From the NCBI GenBank assembly GCA_002529455.1, contig NYMS01000006.1, positions 1-64,000 on the forward strand: 64,000 nt of DNA, in the 5' to 3' direction. The notes beneath the pieces were generated by a model. The model saw only the letters and a program-made list of their open reading frames with translations, did no database searches and was not told the DNA's origin. Of the stretch, positions 48,374-56,519 are shown piece after piece. Every line of letters begins with the position of its first letter. The first letter of the stretch is position 1. The position numbers and the translations under genes were made by a program. The stretch comes from Glycomyces fuscus. GTDB taxonomy: Bacteria; Actinomycetota; Actinomycetes; Streptosporangiales; Streptosporangiaceae.

Positions 48374-49152
48374 GCGCCCTCCCGGTTACCGGTGCCGCCG
48401 GTGTTCCCGGCGCCGTTGCCGCCCTCGATCTGCGGGGTGGACCCGCCGCTGCCCTGGCCGAGCTCCATCTTCATGCGCTCCAGCTCGGCCTCGACGCCGG
48501 TGGTGCTGGCCATCCGGTCGAGCTCGCTCTGGATGTCGTCCCGGGCGGTGCCGGTGACGTCGTCGAGCGCGCCCGAGGCGAGGAGCTCGTCGACGGCTCC
48601 CGCGCGGGCCTGCATCTCGGCGGTCTTGTCCTCGGCGCGCTGGACGGCCATGCCGACGTCGCCCATCTCCTCGGAGATGCCCGAGAAGGCCTCGCTGATC
48701 TGCGTCTGGGCCTGGGCGGCGGTGTAGTTGGCCTTGATGGTCTCCTTGCGCGTGCGGAAGGCGTCCACCTTGCTCTGGAGGCGCTGGGCCGCCATCGTGA
48801 GCTTCTGCTCCTCGCCCTGGAGGTTGGCGTGCTGCCCGCGCAGGTCCTCGATCTGCTGGGCCAGACCGGAGCGGCGGGTCAGGGCCTCGCGGGCGAGGTC
48901 CTCGCGCCCCTGGGTCAGAGCGGCCCGGCTCTGGGTCTCCAGCTTGCCGGACTGCTGCTCCAGCTGCTGGATCTGCAGCTCCACGCGCTTACGGGAGGTC
49001 GCGACGTCGGCCACACCACGTCGCACCTTCTGTAGGAGCTCAAGCTGTTTCTGGTATGAGTAGTCGAGCGTTTCCCTTGGGTCCTCGACCGAGTCCAAGG
49101 CCTTGTTGGCCTTGGACCTGAAGATCATCGAAAGTCGCTGAAACACGCTCAT
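48370..49152 (-). CDS. pspA: phage shock protein A (PspA/IM30 family)
   Basis: A 260-residue membrane-remodelling protein that oligomerises on damaged cytoplasmic membrane and preserves the proton gradient. Residues 1-215 are a long alpha-helical/coiled-coil body: MSVFQRLSMIFRSKANKALD, SYQKQLELLQKVRRGVAD, and LQSKVDAFRTRKETIKANY (the highly conserved helix 3 region). The last 35 residues are a Gly/Asn/Gly-rich flexible tail peculiar to this lineage. The ATG at 49152 has a GGGGAC site. It heads the operon with pspAA, htpX and pspAB, and is divergent from the DUF3043 gene. Confidence 0.95.
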   Translation of the reverse strand: MSVFQRLSMIFRSKANKALDSVEDPRETLDYSYQKQLELLQKVRRGVADVATSRKRVELQIQQLEQQSGKLETQSRAALTQGREDLAREALTRRSGLAQQIEDLRGQHANLQGEEQKLTMAAQRLQSKVDAFRTRKETIKANYTAAQAQTQISEAFSGISEEMGDVGMAVQRAEDKTAEMQARAGAVDELLASGALDDVTGTARDDIQSELDRMASTTGVEAELERMKMELGQGSGGSTPQIEGGNGAGNTGGTGNREGA

Positions 49153-49269
49153 CGGCGTGGCCGTCCCCTTCTCGGTGCGTACATCGGCTGTTCCCAGCGG
49201 GCGCTTTGCCCAACCCTACGCGCTCTGGCCTGCGGTCGCCATAAAGCTATGACCGGCTACCCTGTGGGT

Positions 49270-49923
49270 GTGTTCCGACGTCGCTCCGCTTCCGCAGCCA
49301 CGGATCCGGCCTCCGCCGAATCCGCCAGCCCTGAGGCCACTGAGTCCACCCAACCTAAGGGATACACGCCCAAGAAGGGTGTGCCCACCCCAAAGCGCCG
49401 GGAATCCGAGCCGGTACCCCGCCGACCGCTCAAGGCACCCGAGACGCGCAAGGAGGCCTACCAGGCCTACCGGGACCGTCTCGACCGCCAACGAGGGAGG
49501 GGCACCGCGAGTTCCAACGCGATCAAGGGCGTGCCCAAGGACGAGGCGCGCTACTACCGGCAGCAGGACCTCGGCGAGGCCCGGGCGTTCGCCCGCGACT
49601 TCGTCGACTCGCGCCGCAGCGCCAGTGAGTTCTTCCTGCCGTTCTCGATCGTGATCATCGCGCTGCTGTTCGTCAACGTCCCGATGTTCCAGATCGGCGT
49701 GGCCTACGTGCTGTGGCCGCTGATGATGGTCACCATCATCGCCGAGGGCGTCATGGTCGGCCGCACGGTCAAGAAGCGCGCCGCCGAGTACTTCCCCGAC
49801 GACCCCGCCGTCAAGGGCATCGGGATGTACGCGGCCATGCGCCAGCTCCAGTTCCGCCGCCTGCGCCTGCCCAAGCCGCGGCTCAAGGTCCGCGAGGACC
49901 CCACTCCCCGCCGCACGCGCTGA
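49270..49923 (+). CDS. DUF3043 membrane protein
   Basis: A 217-residue actinobacterial protein of the DUF3043 family. The first 90 residues are a polar, Lys/Arg/Pro-rich cytoplasmic part (PKGYTPKKGVPTPKRRESEP, then RKEAYQAYRDRLDRQRGRG). Then DFVDSRRSASEFFLPFSIVI leads into two membrane helices at about residues 125-165, and a basic tail follows. The function is unknown. I chose the GTG at 49270 (VFRRRS, like most family members), with a TACCCT box 6 nt upstream and no ribosome site; an ATG at 49249 would add seven residues. A hairpin at 49960 follows. Confidence 0.87.
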   Translation: MFRRRSASAATDPASAESASPEATESTQPKGYTPKKGVPTPKRRESEPVPRRPLKAPETRKEAYQAYRDRLDRQRGRGTASSNAIKGVPKDEARYYRQQDLGEARAFARDFVDSRRSASEFFLPFSIVIIALLFVNVPMFQIGVAYVLWPLMMVTIIAEGVMVGRTVKKRAAEYFPDDPAVKGIGMYAAMRQLQFRRLRLPKPRLKVREDPTPRRTR

Positions 49924-49959
49924 GGGCCTCCCCGCCACCGCCTCCCCGACGACGTGAGC

Positions 49960-49983
49960 AGGGCCGGTCCACGGACCGGCCCT
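49960..49983 (+). terminator. terminator after the DUF3043 gene
   Basis: AGGGCCGGTCC and GGACCGGCCCT give an 11-bp arm pair around two bases, effectively a 9-bp stem with a wider loop, followed by TTC. Confidence 0.65.
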
Positions 49984-50068
49984 TCACCGTGTCCCGTCCC
50001 GGGAGCGTTGCCACGCACGCGGCGCACAACCTCGCGAACGGGCACAATCCCCTACTAGAGTGCTCGAC

Positions 50069-51073
50069 ATGGAATTTCGGCATCTGGGCAACAGCGGTCT
50101 CATGGTCAGCGAGATCGCCTACGGAAACTGGCTCACGCACGGCTCCCAGATCGAGGAGGACACGGCGCACGCCTGTGTCCGCGCGGCGCTGGACGCCGGT
50201 GTCACCACCTTCGACACCGCCGACGTCTACGCCGGGGGGAAGGCCGAGGAGGTGCTCGGCCGCGCGCTGAGGGGCGAGCGCCGGGACGGGCTGGAGATCT
50301 TCTCCAAGGTCTTCTGGCCCATGGGCGAGGGCAGGAACGACAGGGGCCTGTCCCGCAAGCACATCATCCGCGGCGCGGAGGACTCCCTGCGCCGTCTGGG
50401 GACCGACTACCTGGACCTGTACCAGGCGCACCGGTTCGACTACTCCACCCCGCTGGAGGAGACCATGCGGGCCTTCGAGGACCTGGTCCGCCAGGGCAAG
50501 GTCCTCTACGTCGGCGTCTCCGAGTGGCGTGCCGAGGAGATCGAGCAGGCGCTCAAGATCGCCGACGAGATGGGCTTCGACCGGATCGTCTCCAGCCAGC
50601 CGAAGTACAACATGCTGTGGCGGGTCATCGAGTCCGAGGTCGTCCCGCTCTCCGAGCGCGAGGGCATCGGCCAGATCGTGTGGTCGCCGATCGACGGCGG
50701 CATCCTGACCGGCAAGTACAAGCCCGGCCAGGAGCTGCCCGCCGGCTCGCGGGCCGCCGACCCCAACAGCGGCCGCTTCCTGCGCGACTCGGTGGAGGAC
50801 CAGGTCCTGCTGGAGCGCGTGCAGAGGCTGGAGCCGCTGGCGGCCGAGGCGGGCCTGTCGCTGGCGCAGCTGGCCGTGGCCTGGGTGCTGCAGAACCCGA
50901 ACGTGTCGGCCGCGATCATCGGCGCCTCCCGCCCCGAGCAGGTGGAGGACAACGTCAAGGCCGCCGGGGTCAGGCTCGACGCCGACCTGCTGGCGAAGAT
51001 CGACGAGGTCCTGGGCGACAGCGTCCAGCGCGACCCGGCGCTGACCAAGAGCCCGGAGAACATCCGCGGCTAG
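50069..51073 (+). CDS. aldo/keto reductase (Kv-beta/YghZ-like)
   Basis: A 334-residue NADPH-dependent reductase. The catalytic tetrad is visible: Asp and Tyr in TFDTADVYAGGKAEEVLG, Lys in LEIFSKVFWPMGEG, and His in YLDLYQAHRFDYST. The cofactor site is near the C-terminus (AAIIGASRPEQVEDNVKA). The N-terminus MEFRHLGNSGLMVSEIAYGN fits the potassium-channel-beta-like branch (AKR14 type). An ATG at 50069 lies 7 nt after a TAGAGT box, which suggests a leaderless mRNA; a GTG at 50060 is less likely. The natural carbonyl substrate is unknown. Confidence 0.92.
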   Translation: MEFRHLGNSGLMVSEIAYGNWLTHGSQIEEDTAHACVRAALDAGVTTFDTADVYAGGKAEEVLGRALRGERRDGLEIFSKVFWPMGEGRNDRGLSRKHIIRGAEDSLRRLGTDYLDLYQAHRFDYSTPLEETMRAFEDLVRQGKVLYVGVSEWRAEEIEQALKIADEMGFDRIVSSQPKYNMLWRVIESEVVPLSEREGIGQIVWSPIDGGILTGKYKPGQELPAGSRAADPNSGRFLRDSVEDQVLLERVQRLEPLAAEAGLSLAQLAVAWVLQNPNVSAAIIGASRPEQVEDNVKAAGVRLDADLLAKIDEVLGDSVQRDPALTKSPENIRG

Positions 51074-51081
51074 GCGGTCTT

Positions 51082-51125
51082 CCCGGGGGCCTCCGCTGCG
51101 CTTCGGCCCGCGTCCGGGCGCCCGC
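51082..51125. repeat. copy 1 of a GC-rich intergenic repeat
   Basis: About 42 bases after the aldo/keto reductase stop closely match bases 60653-60698 after the FMN-reductase gene. The shared core is CCGGGG-C-TCCGCT-CGCTTCG-CCCGCGT-CGGGCGCCCG with a few substitutions. Both copies begin about ten bases downstream of a stop codon on the same strand. Confidence 0.6.
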
Positions 51126-51174
51126 AAGCCGGGGCCCGGCCGAAGAGCGGGTCCCGGACCGTCCCCGCGGCGCC

Positions 51175-51210
51175 ACGGGCCCGGCCGTCCCTCTGGGCGG
51201 CCGGGCCCGT
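51175..51210 (+). terminator. terminator after the aldo/keto reductase
   Basis: ACGGGCCCGGCCG and CGGCCGGGCCCGT form a perfect 13-bp stem with a 10-base loop. Confidence 0.65.
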
Positions 51211-51348
51211 CCGCGTTCACGCCCCCGCCCCACCCGCCGGACCCACCCGCCGGACCGCCCGGGTCCGGCGGCCGCACGGCCCCCTGGTGTCGTGCCGCCC
51301 GCTCCGGGTAGCTGCCCCCCGCACGCACACGGCGCAGGAGGGGGATCC

Positions 51349-51711
51349 ATGGACATCTCGCAGGTCATCGAGGCGGTGGGCACCGCCGTCGACGTCGCGG
51401 GGGTCGGCGTCATCGTCCTCGGGGCCGTGGGCGCGACCGTGCTGTTCCTGTACCGCGGGATCAGCGGGAAGAGCCTGGACGCGGCCTACCGGCACTACCG
51501 GCAGGGACTGGGCCGGGCGATCCTGCTGGGCCTGGAGCTCCTCGTCGCCGGGGACATCATCCGCACGGTCGCGGTGTCGCCCACCTTCGCCAGCGTCGGG
51601 GTGCTCGCCGGGATCGTGCTCATCCGGACCTTCCTCAGCTTCTCGCTGGAGGTGGAGCTGGAGAACCGCTGGCCGTGGCAGGGCCGCCGCGCCCTCCCCG
51701 GCACGGGCTGA
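51349..51711 (+). CDS. DUF1622 integral membrane protein
   Basis: A 120-residue protein of the DUF1622 family with three membrane segments: GTAVDVAGVGVIVLGAVGATV, RAILLGLELLVAGDIIRTVA and VGVLAGIVLIRTFLSFSLEV. The LGLELLVAGDIIRT plus RTFLSFSLEVELE stretches are the family hallmark. Function is unproven; related proteins occur in most bacteria. The ATG at 51349 has AGGAGGGGG upstream. It is a single gene, convergent with the next. Confidence 0.9.
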   Translation: MDISQVIEAVGTAVDVAGVGVIVLGAVGATVLFLYRGISGKSLDAAYRHYRQGLGRAILLGLELLVAGDIIRTVAVSPTFASVGVLAGIVLIRTFLSFSLEVELENRWPWQGRRALPGTG

Positions 51712-51750
51712 CCCGCGTTCGCGGCCCGGCCGACCGCGCCCGTGGGGCGG

Positions 51751-52215
51751 TCAGCGCGCCAGGTCGCGGGCCAGGTGGGAGCGGTGCAGGCGCCGGGTGC
51801 GCACCAGCCGCGCCAGGTCGGCGCGCGTCTGGTGGGACAGCTGGACGTGGAAGTAGTTGACGTGCTCCAGGAGCGCGAAGAGCCACAGGCCCAGACCCGG
51901 CCACACCCCGGCCCACGGGGCTCCGCCGACCAGGGCCGCGGCCACCACCGCGCCGCCCGCGAGGAACAGCAGGACGTTGGCCCGCCCCAGTGCGCGGAAG
52001 AGCGCCATGCCCGCCGGGCGGCGGGCCCGCGTGCGCAGCTGGCGCACCTTGACCCACCAGTAGGCGCTGCCCTCCGCCAGAAGCAGGGCGAAGAGGGCGG
52101 AGCCGACCAGGTTGGCGGGTGAGGCGGGCACGCCCAGGAGGAGGAACAGCACCACCGCGAACAGGGGGATGTTGACCAGTTCCAGGACGGCCAGGTTGCG
52201 CAGGGGGGAGATCAC
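51751..52215 (-). CDS. small integral membrane protein, unknown function
   Basis: A 154-residue protein with three or four hydrophobic segments: VNIPLFAVVLFLLLGV, LVGSALFALLLAEGSAYWW, then ANVLLFLAGGAVVAAALVG and AGVWPGLGLWLFALLEHV. It ends with a polar, basic His/Arg-rich tail (YFHVQLSHQTRADLARLVRT). No family is recognised. The GTG start is 15 bases before the 32-bp palindrome of the next unit. It is convergent with the DUF1622 gene. Confidence 0.65.
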   Translation of the reverse strand: MISPLRNLAVLELVNIPLFAVVLFLLLGVPASPANLVGSALFALLLAEGSAYWWVKVRQLRTRARRPAGMALFRALGRANVLLFLAGGAVVAAALVGGAPWAGVWPGLGLWLFALLEHVNYFHVQLSHQTRADLARLVRTRRLHRSHLARDLAR

Positions 52216-52229
52216 GCCCCCATTGTCCC

Positions 52230-52261
52230 GGGGGCGGGGGCCTCCGGAGGCCCCCGCCCCC
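52230..52261 (-). terminator. 32-bp perfect palindrome terminating the small hypothetical gene
   Basis: GGGGGCGGGGGCCTCC and its exact reverse complement follow each other (16-bp arms, no loop bases beyond the palindrome), 14 bases past the stop of the 68-residue gene on the minus strand. Confidence 0.7.
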
Positions 52262-52275
52262 GGAGCGGGCCGGCG

Positions 52276-52482
52276 CTACTCGACGGGATCCAGGGCCATC
52301 GCGTAGACCTCCTTCTCCCCGTCGAGCAGGGCGACCCGCCCCACGCCGCCCTCGGCGAGCTCCTGCCAGTTCTCCCCCAGCCAGCTCTCCGCGTCGCCAC
52401 GCGAGGTGAACGACTCGGAGGGCAGGTCCTCCCCCATCGGGTCGGCTCCGTCGGCCTCGTAGTACCGCCAGGTCCACGCCAT
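52276..52482 (-). CDS. conserved small actinobacterial protein
   Basis: A 68-residue acidic protein (MAWTWRYYEADGADPM at the start, then RGDAESWLGENWQELAEGG). The MAWTWRYE-type opening and the WLGE-WxEL pattern recur in small conserved proteins of actinomycetes. No domain of known function is recognised. The ATG at 52482 has AAGGGGCGG upstream. A frame extending 14 codons further would start in the promoter region of cobU. It is divergent from cobU. Confidence 0.7.
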   Translation of the reverse strand: MAWTWRYYEADGADPMGEDLPSESFTSRGDAESWLGENWQELAEGGVGRVALLDGEKEVYAMALDPVE

Positions 52483-52582
52483 GTTCGACCGCCCCTTCGT
52501 CACGGAGGTCACAGCGCCGGTCACCGTGATCCTGGCCCGAGCTTAGCCAAGGCTTGACGGACGATGCTGTTTACTTTTTCGG

Positions 52583-53686
52583 GTGCGTATCCGATTTCTC
52601 GGGACAGCCGGGCACTCGGGGTGGCCCGCCCCCCAGTGCACCTGCGCCTCCTGCAACAAGGCCCTCGCAGAGCGCCGCCTGCCCCTGCGCGTGACGGTGG
52701 ACGACCGCTTCCGCGTCCGCGAGGCGGGGGTGGTCGGCCCGGTACCGCCGGGGTACTCGGTGACCCCGACCCCCGACGGCGTCCTGGTCGAGGGTCCCGA
52801 CGGGGGCAGGCTGCTGTACGCGCGCACGGGCCCGGGACCCCTTCCCGGCGTCCCCCCGGCGGAGGCCCGCGCCGAGGGTTCCTCCGGCTACTCCTCCACC
52901 CGCCCCGACCAGCAGGTGGACATGATCATCGTGGACGCCGCGCAGCGCCCGGAGGTCATCGGCGAGCTGCGCCGGTCGGGGGTGGTCGGGGTGACCACGG
53001 CCGTCGTGGCGGTCGGCGGCGACCACCGCGTCCGCTCCCCGGAGGAGTTCGCCCGCCGGGCCCGGCTGTGGGGCGCCCTGGTGCCGGGCGACGGGCAGCT
53101 CCTGTCGTGCCCTCCGGTGGTGTGGCCGGAGTCGCGGCCGCGCGGACCGCACCGGACCCTGGTGACCGGGGGCGCGCGCTCGGGCAAGTCCACCGAGGCT
53201 GAGCTGCGCCTGATGGCCGAGCCGAGGGTGCTGTACGCGGCGACCGGCCCCGTGCCCGACCCGGTCGCGGACCCGGACTGGGCCGACCGGGTGGACCGGC
53301 ACGTGCGGCGCCGCCCCTGGTGGTGGAGCACCGAGCAGACCACCGACCTGGCCACACTGCTCAAGGGCGCCCGGGGCGCGGTCCTGGTGGACTGCCTGGG
53401 CACCTGGCTGACCTGGGTGATGGGCGAGGCGGGGCTGTGGGAGGAACACCCTCCCTCCGGCGCGGAGGAGGAGGTGGAGGCGGCGGTCCACGGACTGCTG
53501 GAGGCCTGGCGCGCCACCCAGGCCTACGTCGTGGCGGTCACCAACGAGGTGGGGTCGGGCGTGGTGCCCGCGACCCGCGCGGGGGGCCTGTTCCGTGACC
53601 ACCTGGGCCGGTTGAACCAGTGGATCGGCGCCGAGTCCGAGGACGTGGTGCTGGTGACCGCGGGCCGCGTCCTGGAGCTGCCGTGA
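52583..53686 (+). CDS. cobU: adenosylcobinamide kinase / guanylyltransferase CobU fused to an N-terminal metallo-beta-lactamase-like domain
   Basis: A 367-residue fusion. Residues 190-367 are CobU: P-loop LVTGGARSGKSTEAELRLMA, LVDCLGTWLTWVMGEAG and VAVTNEVGSGVVPATRAGGLFRD. This phosphorylates adenosylcobinamide and activates it with GMP for cobS. Residues 1-180 resemble a metallo-beta-lactamase-type start (IRFLGTAGHSGWPAPQCTCASC, Cys pair) but the HxHxDH metal motif is not visible, so this part looks decayed or non-catalytic. The GTG has no ribosome site but lies 7 nt after TTTACT, suggesting leaderless transcription. It overlaps cobS by four bases. Confidence 0.9.
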   Translation: MRIRFLGTAGHSGWPAPQCTCASCNKALAERRLPLRVTVDDRFRVREAGVVGPVPPGYSVTPTPDGVLVEGPDGGRLLYARTGPGPLPGVPPAEARAEGSSGYSSTRPDQQVDMIIVDAAQRPEVIGELRRSGVVGVTTAVVAVGGDHRVRSPEEFARRARLWGALVPGDGQLLSCPPVVWPESRPRGPHRTLVTGGARSGKSTEAELRLMAEPRVLYAATGPVPDPVADPDWADRVDRHVRRRPWWWSTEQTTDLATLLKGARGAVLVDCLGTWLTWVMGEAGLWEEHPPSGAEEEVEAAVHGLLEAWRATQAYVVAVTNEVGSGVVPATRAGGLFRDHLGRLNQWIGAESEDVVLVTAGRVLELP

Positions 53687-54537
53687 GCGGCACCGCCGGC
53701 CCCCCTCCCCCGGAGGGCTCCTCCCGGGGCGGCTCCCCCGTCGCCTCCCGCGCCTCGGACGCGGTCGCGGGCGCCCGGATGGCACTGGGGACGTTCACCG
53801 TGTTCCCTGTGCGCGCGGGGCGGCTGGACCGGCGCGTGGCCGGGTGGGCGATGGTGTGGGCGCCCGTGCTCGGCGCGCTCCTGGGCGGCCTCACCGGTGC
53901 CGCGGCCGTGCTCGGGACGGCGGTCGGCCTGTCCGGCGCGCTGGCGGCGGTGCTCGCCGTCGGACTGGGGGCGCTGCTGACCCGGGGACTGCACCTGGAC
54001 GGCCTGGCCGACCTGGCCGACGGACTGGGCAGCGCCCGTCCGGCCGCGGGCGCCCTGGAGGTGATGCGGCGGTCCGACATCGGTCCGTTCGGCGTGGTCA
54101 CCCTGGTGGTCGTGCTCGCCGCGCAGGCCCTGGCCCTGGGCCAGCTGGCGGAGACCTCGGCGGAGGCGGCCCTGGCGGGCGCGGCGGCGGCCGGGGCGGC
54201 GGGGAGGCTGGCGGTGACCCTGGCGTGCACTCCGCGCGTGCCGTCGGCGCGGCCCGAGGGCCTGGGAGCGTTCGTGGCGGGGACCGTGCGCCCGCCGGGG
54301 GCGCTGCTGGCCGCCGCCCCCGTGCTGGCGGTGTGCCTGGCGGGCTGGGCGTACGCCCCCGGGTTCGCGCTCGCCTGCGTGCTCGCCGCCGCGGCGGGCC
54401 TGCTCGCGGCGGGCCTCGTGCTGCGCCGGGCGGTGCGGCGGCTGGGCGGCGTCACCGGCGACGTGCTGGGCGCTCTGGCGGAGACGGCGGCGACGGTGGC
54501 ACTGGTGGCGGCCGCGGCGGCCGCGGCCCGGCTGTGA
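53683..54537 (+). CDS. cobS: adenosylcobinamide-GDP ribazoletransferase CobS
   Basis: A 284-residue membrane enzyme that joins GDP-cobinamide and alpha-ribazole to complete the lower nucleotide loop of cobalamin. The diagnostic HLDGLADLADGLG sits at about residue 105, with ALEVMRRSDIGPFGV after it. At least six hydrophobic segments are visible, as usual. A polar N-terminal 25 residues (PPPPEGSSRGGSP) precede the first helix at TVFPVRAGRLDRRVAG. The GTG overlaps the cobU stop. Only these two cobalamin genes occur, so the pathway's remainder is elsewhere. Confidence 0.93.
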   Translation: MSGTAGPPPPEGSSRGGSPVASRASDAVAGARMALGTFTVFPVRAGRLDRRVAGWAMVWAPVLGALLGGLTGAAAVLGTAVGLSGALAAVLAVGLGALLTRGLHLDGLADLADGLGSARPAAGALEVMRRSDIGPFGVVTLVVVLAAQALALGQLAETSAEAALAGAAAAGAAGRLAVTLACTPRVPSARPEGLGAFVAGTVRPPGALLAAAPVLAVCLAGWAYAPGFALACVLAAAAGLLAAGLVLRRAVRRLGGVTGDVLGALAETAATVALVAAAAAAARL

Positions 54538-54880
54538 GGACCGGCACGGGGATTCACGGTCCCGGTCCGCGTACCGGGAGGCCCCCCACCAGGCGGTTTT
54601 CTACCAGTCGGCAACCCCACCAGGGGTTCCCGATGTCGTGATCATCACATTTTTTCACACAGGTTTCACGGTTCTCCCAGGCGGGAAGGCGGAGTCCGCC
54701 CCGGCGGCGGCCCACGACACCCTTCACCGGCGGCCAGAGGCACCCTCGCCGCACGCGCGGCCCGGACCCGACCCCGCACACCCCCGACTCCCGCGGTCCC
54801 CCGCAGCGCCGCGTCAGGGCCCCCGCGGACCCGGGGCGCCGCGTCCCCGCCGGGCGCGCGAGGCGACTAGCATCGGGGAC
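54538..54880. other. 343-bp spacer upstream of pepA
   Basis: No credible gene is seen. It has a 6-bp stem AACCCC/GGGGTT at 54613-54628 after cobS, a conspicuously AT-rich patch at 54640-54670 (TCACATTTTTTCACAC), and a TAGCAT box at 54868-54873, 7 nt before the pepA GTG. The last is the likely -10 of pepA. Confidence 0.5.
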
Positions 54881-56380
54881 GTGAGCACGTCGTTGTCAGT
54901 AAATACGGAGTCCCCCAGTTCGCTCGACGCCGACGCGGTTGTCGTCGGTTACCACTCCGGAGGCGACGCTCCGGAGCCCGCGTCGGGCGCTCATGACGTC
55001 GATGCCGCCTTCTCCGGCGGCCTCGCCCAGACCCTGTCGCTCCTGGGAGCGAGCGGCGCCCCCGAGGAGGTGCACACCCTTGCCTCCCTCGGAGCCGTCA
55101 AGGCCCCGGTCGTCGTCGCGGTCGGTCTCGGCCCGGCGCCCGCCGAGGGCCCCGTCGACCCCGACATCCTGTCCCGCGCCGCCGGTGCCGCGCTGCGTTC
55201 GCTGACCTCGCGCCCCGAGGGCGCGGGCCGCGTCGTCCTGGCCCTGCCCGCCGGGACCGCCGCCGAGGCCGGCGCCGTCGCCCTCGGAGCCCGCCTCGGT
55301 ACCTACGGCTTCGACCGCTACCGCACCGGCGGCAAGGACAAGCCCGCCGCCGAGCTGGTCCTGGCCAGCTCCGCCGCGGACGCCGCGGAGGCCGCCGAGC
55401 GCGCCGCCGTCCTGGCCGAGGCCGTCAACCTCACCCGCGACCTGGTCAACACCGCGCCGGCCGACCTGGTCCCCGAGGACCTGGCCGCCACCGCCCAGGA
55501 GATCGCCCAGCAGTCCGGCCTGCGCGTCGAGGTCCTGGACGAGGGCGCCCTGGCCGAGGGCGGGTACGGGGGCCTGACCGGCGTCGGCCAGGGCTCGGCC
55601 AACCCGCCCCGCCTGGTCCGCCTGGCCCACAGCCACCCCGAGGCCACCAAGACCGTCGCCTTCGTCGGCAAGGGCATCACGTTCGACTCCGGCGGCCTGT
55701 CCCTCAAGCCCGCGGGCGCGATGGACTGGATGAAGTCCGACATGGCGGGCGCCGCCTCCGTGCTCGCCGCCATGCGCGCCATCGCCGCCCTGGACCTGCG
55801 GGTCAACGCGGTCGGCTACCTTGCCGTGGCCGAGAACATGCCCAGCGGCACCGCCCAGCGCCCCTCCGACGTGCTGACCATCTACGGCGGCAAGACCGTC
55901 GAGGTCCTCAACACCGACGCCGAGGGCCGGCTGGTCATGGCCGACGCCCTCGTGCGGGCGCAGGAGGACGAGCCCGACCTGGTCGTGGACATCGCCACCC
56001 TGACCGGCGCCCAGCTGGTCGCGCTCGGCACCCGCGTGTTCGCGGTCATGTCCAACGACGACGACGTGCGCGCCGAGATCGTCGCCGCCGCCGGCGAGGC
56101 GGGCGAGGCCTCCTGGCCGATGCCCCTGCCCGAGGAGCTGCGCGCGGGCCTGGACTCCGCGGTCGCCGACATCGCCAACGTGGCGGGCGAGCGCTGGGGC
56201 GGCATGCTCTCCGCCGGCGTCTTCCTCAAGGAGTTCATCGAGGAGGGCGTCAAGTGGGCGCACCTCGACATCGCCGGCCCGTCCTTCAACCAGGGCGGTC
56301 CGCACGGCTACACCCCGAAGGGCGGCACCGGCGCGGGCACGCGCACCCTGGTCCGCATCGCCGAGGAGTACGCCGGATAG
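54881..56380 (+). CDS. pepA: leucyl aminopeptidase (M17)
   Basis: A 499-residue zinc/manganese peptidase that removes N-terminal residues from peptides in the cytoplasm. The metal and catalytic segment GKGITFDSGGLSLKPAGAMD (Lys and Asp ligands) lies at about residue 265, followed by MKSDMAGAASVLAAM. The family signature NTDAEGRLVMADAL is at about residue 345 (Asp, Glu ligands and Arg). The N-terminal 170 residues form the macrodomain. The GTG at 54881 has a weak GGGGA but a TAGCAT box 7 nt before it. The upstream shadow frame is not coding. Confidence 0.95.
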   Translation: MSTSLSVNTESPSSLDADAVVVGYHSGGDAPEPASGAHDVDAAFSGGLAQTLSLLGASGAPEEVHTLASLGAVKAPVVVAVGLGPAPAEGPVDPDILSRAAGAALRSLTSRPEGAGRVVLALPAGTAAEAGAVALGARLGTYGFDRYRTGGKDKPAAELVLASSAADAAEAAERAAVLAEAVNLTRDLVNTAPADLVPEDLAATAQEIAQQSGLRVEVLDEGALAEGGYGGLTGVGQGSANPPRLVRLAHSHPEATKTVAFVGKGITFDSGGLSLKPAGAMDWMKSDMAGAASVLAAMRAIAALDLRVNAVGYLAVAENMPSGTAQRPSDVLTIYGGKTVEVLNTDAEGRLVMADALVRAQEDEPDLVVDIATLTGAQLVALGTRVFAVMSNDDDVRAEIVAAAGEAGEASWPMPLPEELRAGLDSAVADIANVAGERWGGMLSAGVFLKEFIEEGVKWAHLDIAGPSFNQGGPHGYTPKGGTGAGTRTLVRIAEEYAG

Positions 56381-56519
56381 CACCCGCCGACGGGGCGGCC
56401 CTCCCTGAGCCGGAGCGCCGCCCCCCGGCCACCGCGGCCGCGCACACCCTCCCTCCGCCCGCGCGGGGCCCGGTCGCGGCCCACCACCCATCACCAGCCA
56501 CAACAAGGAGTTCGTTCCC

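Noticed and set aside
52483-52582. Possible cobalamin riboswitch before cobU
   Set aside because: The gap is only 100 bases, no B12-box-like sequence is visible, and the cobU start appears leaderless.
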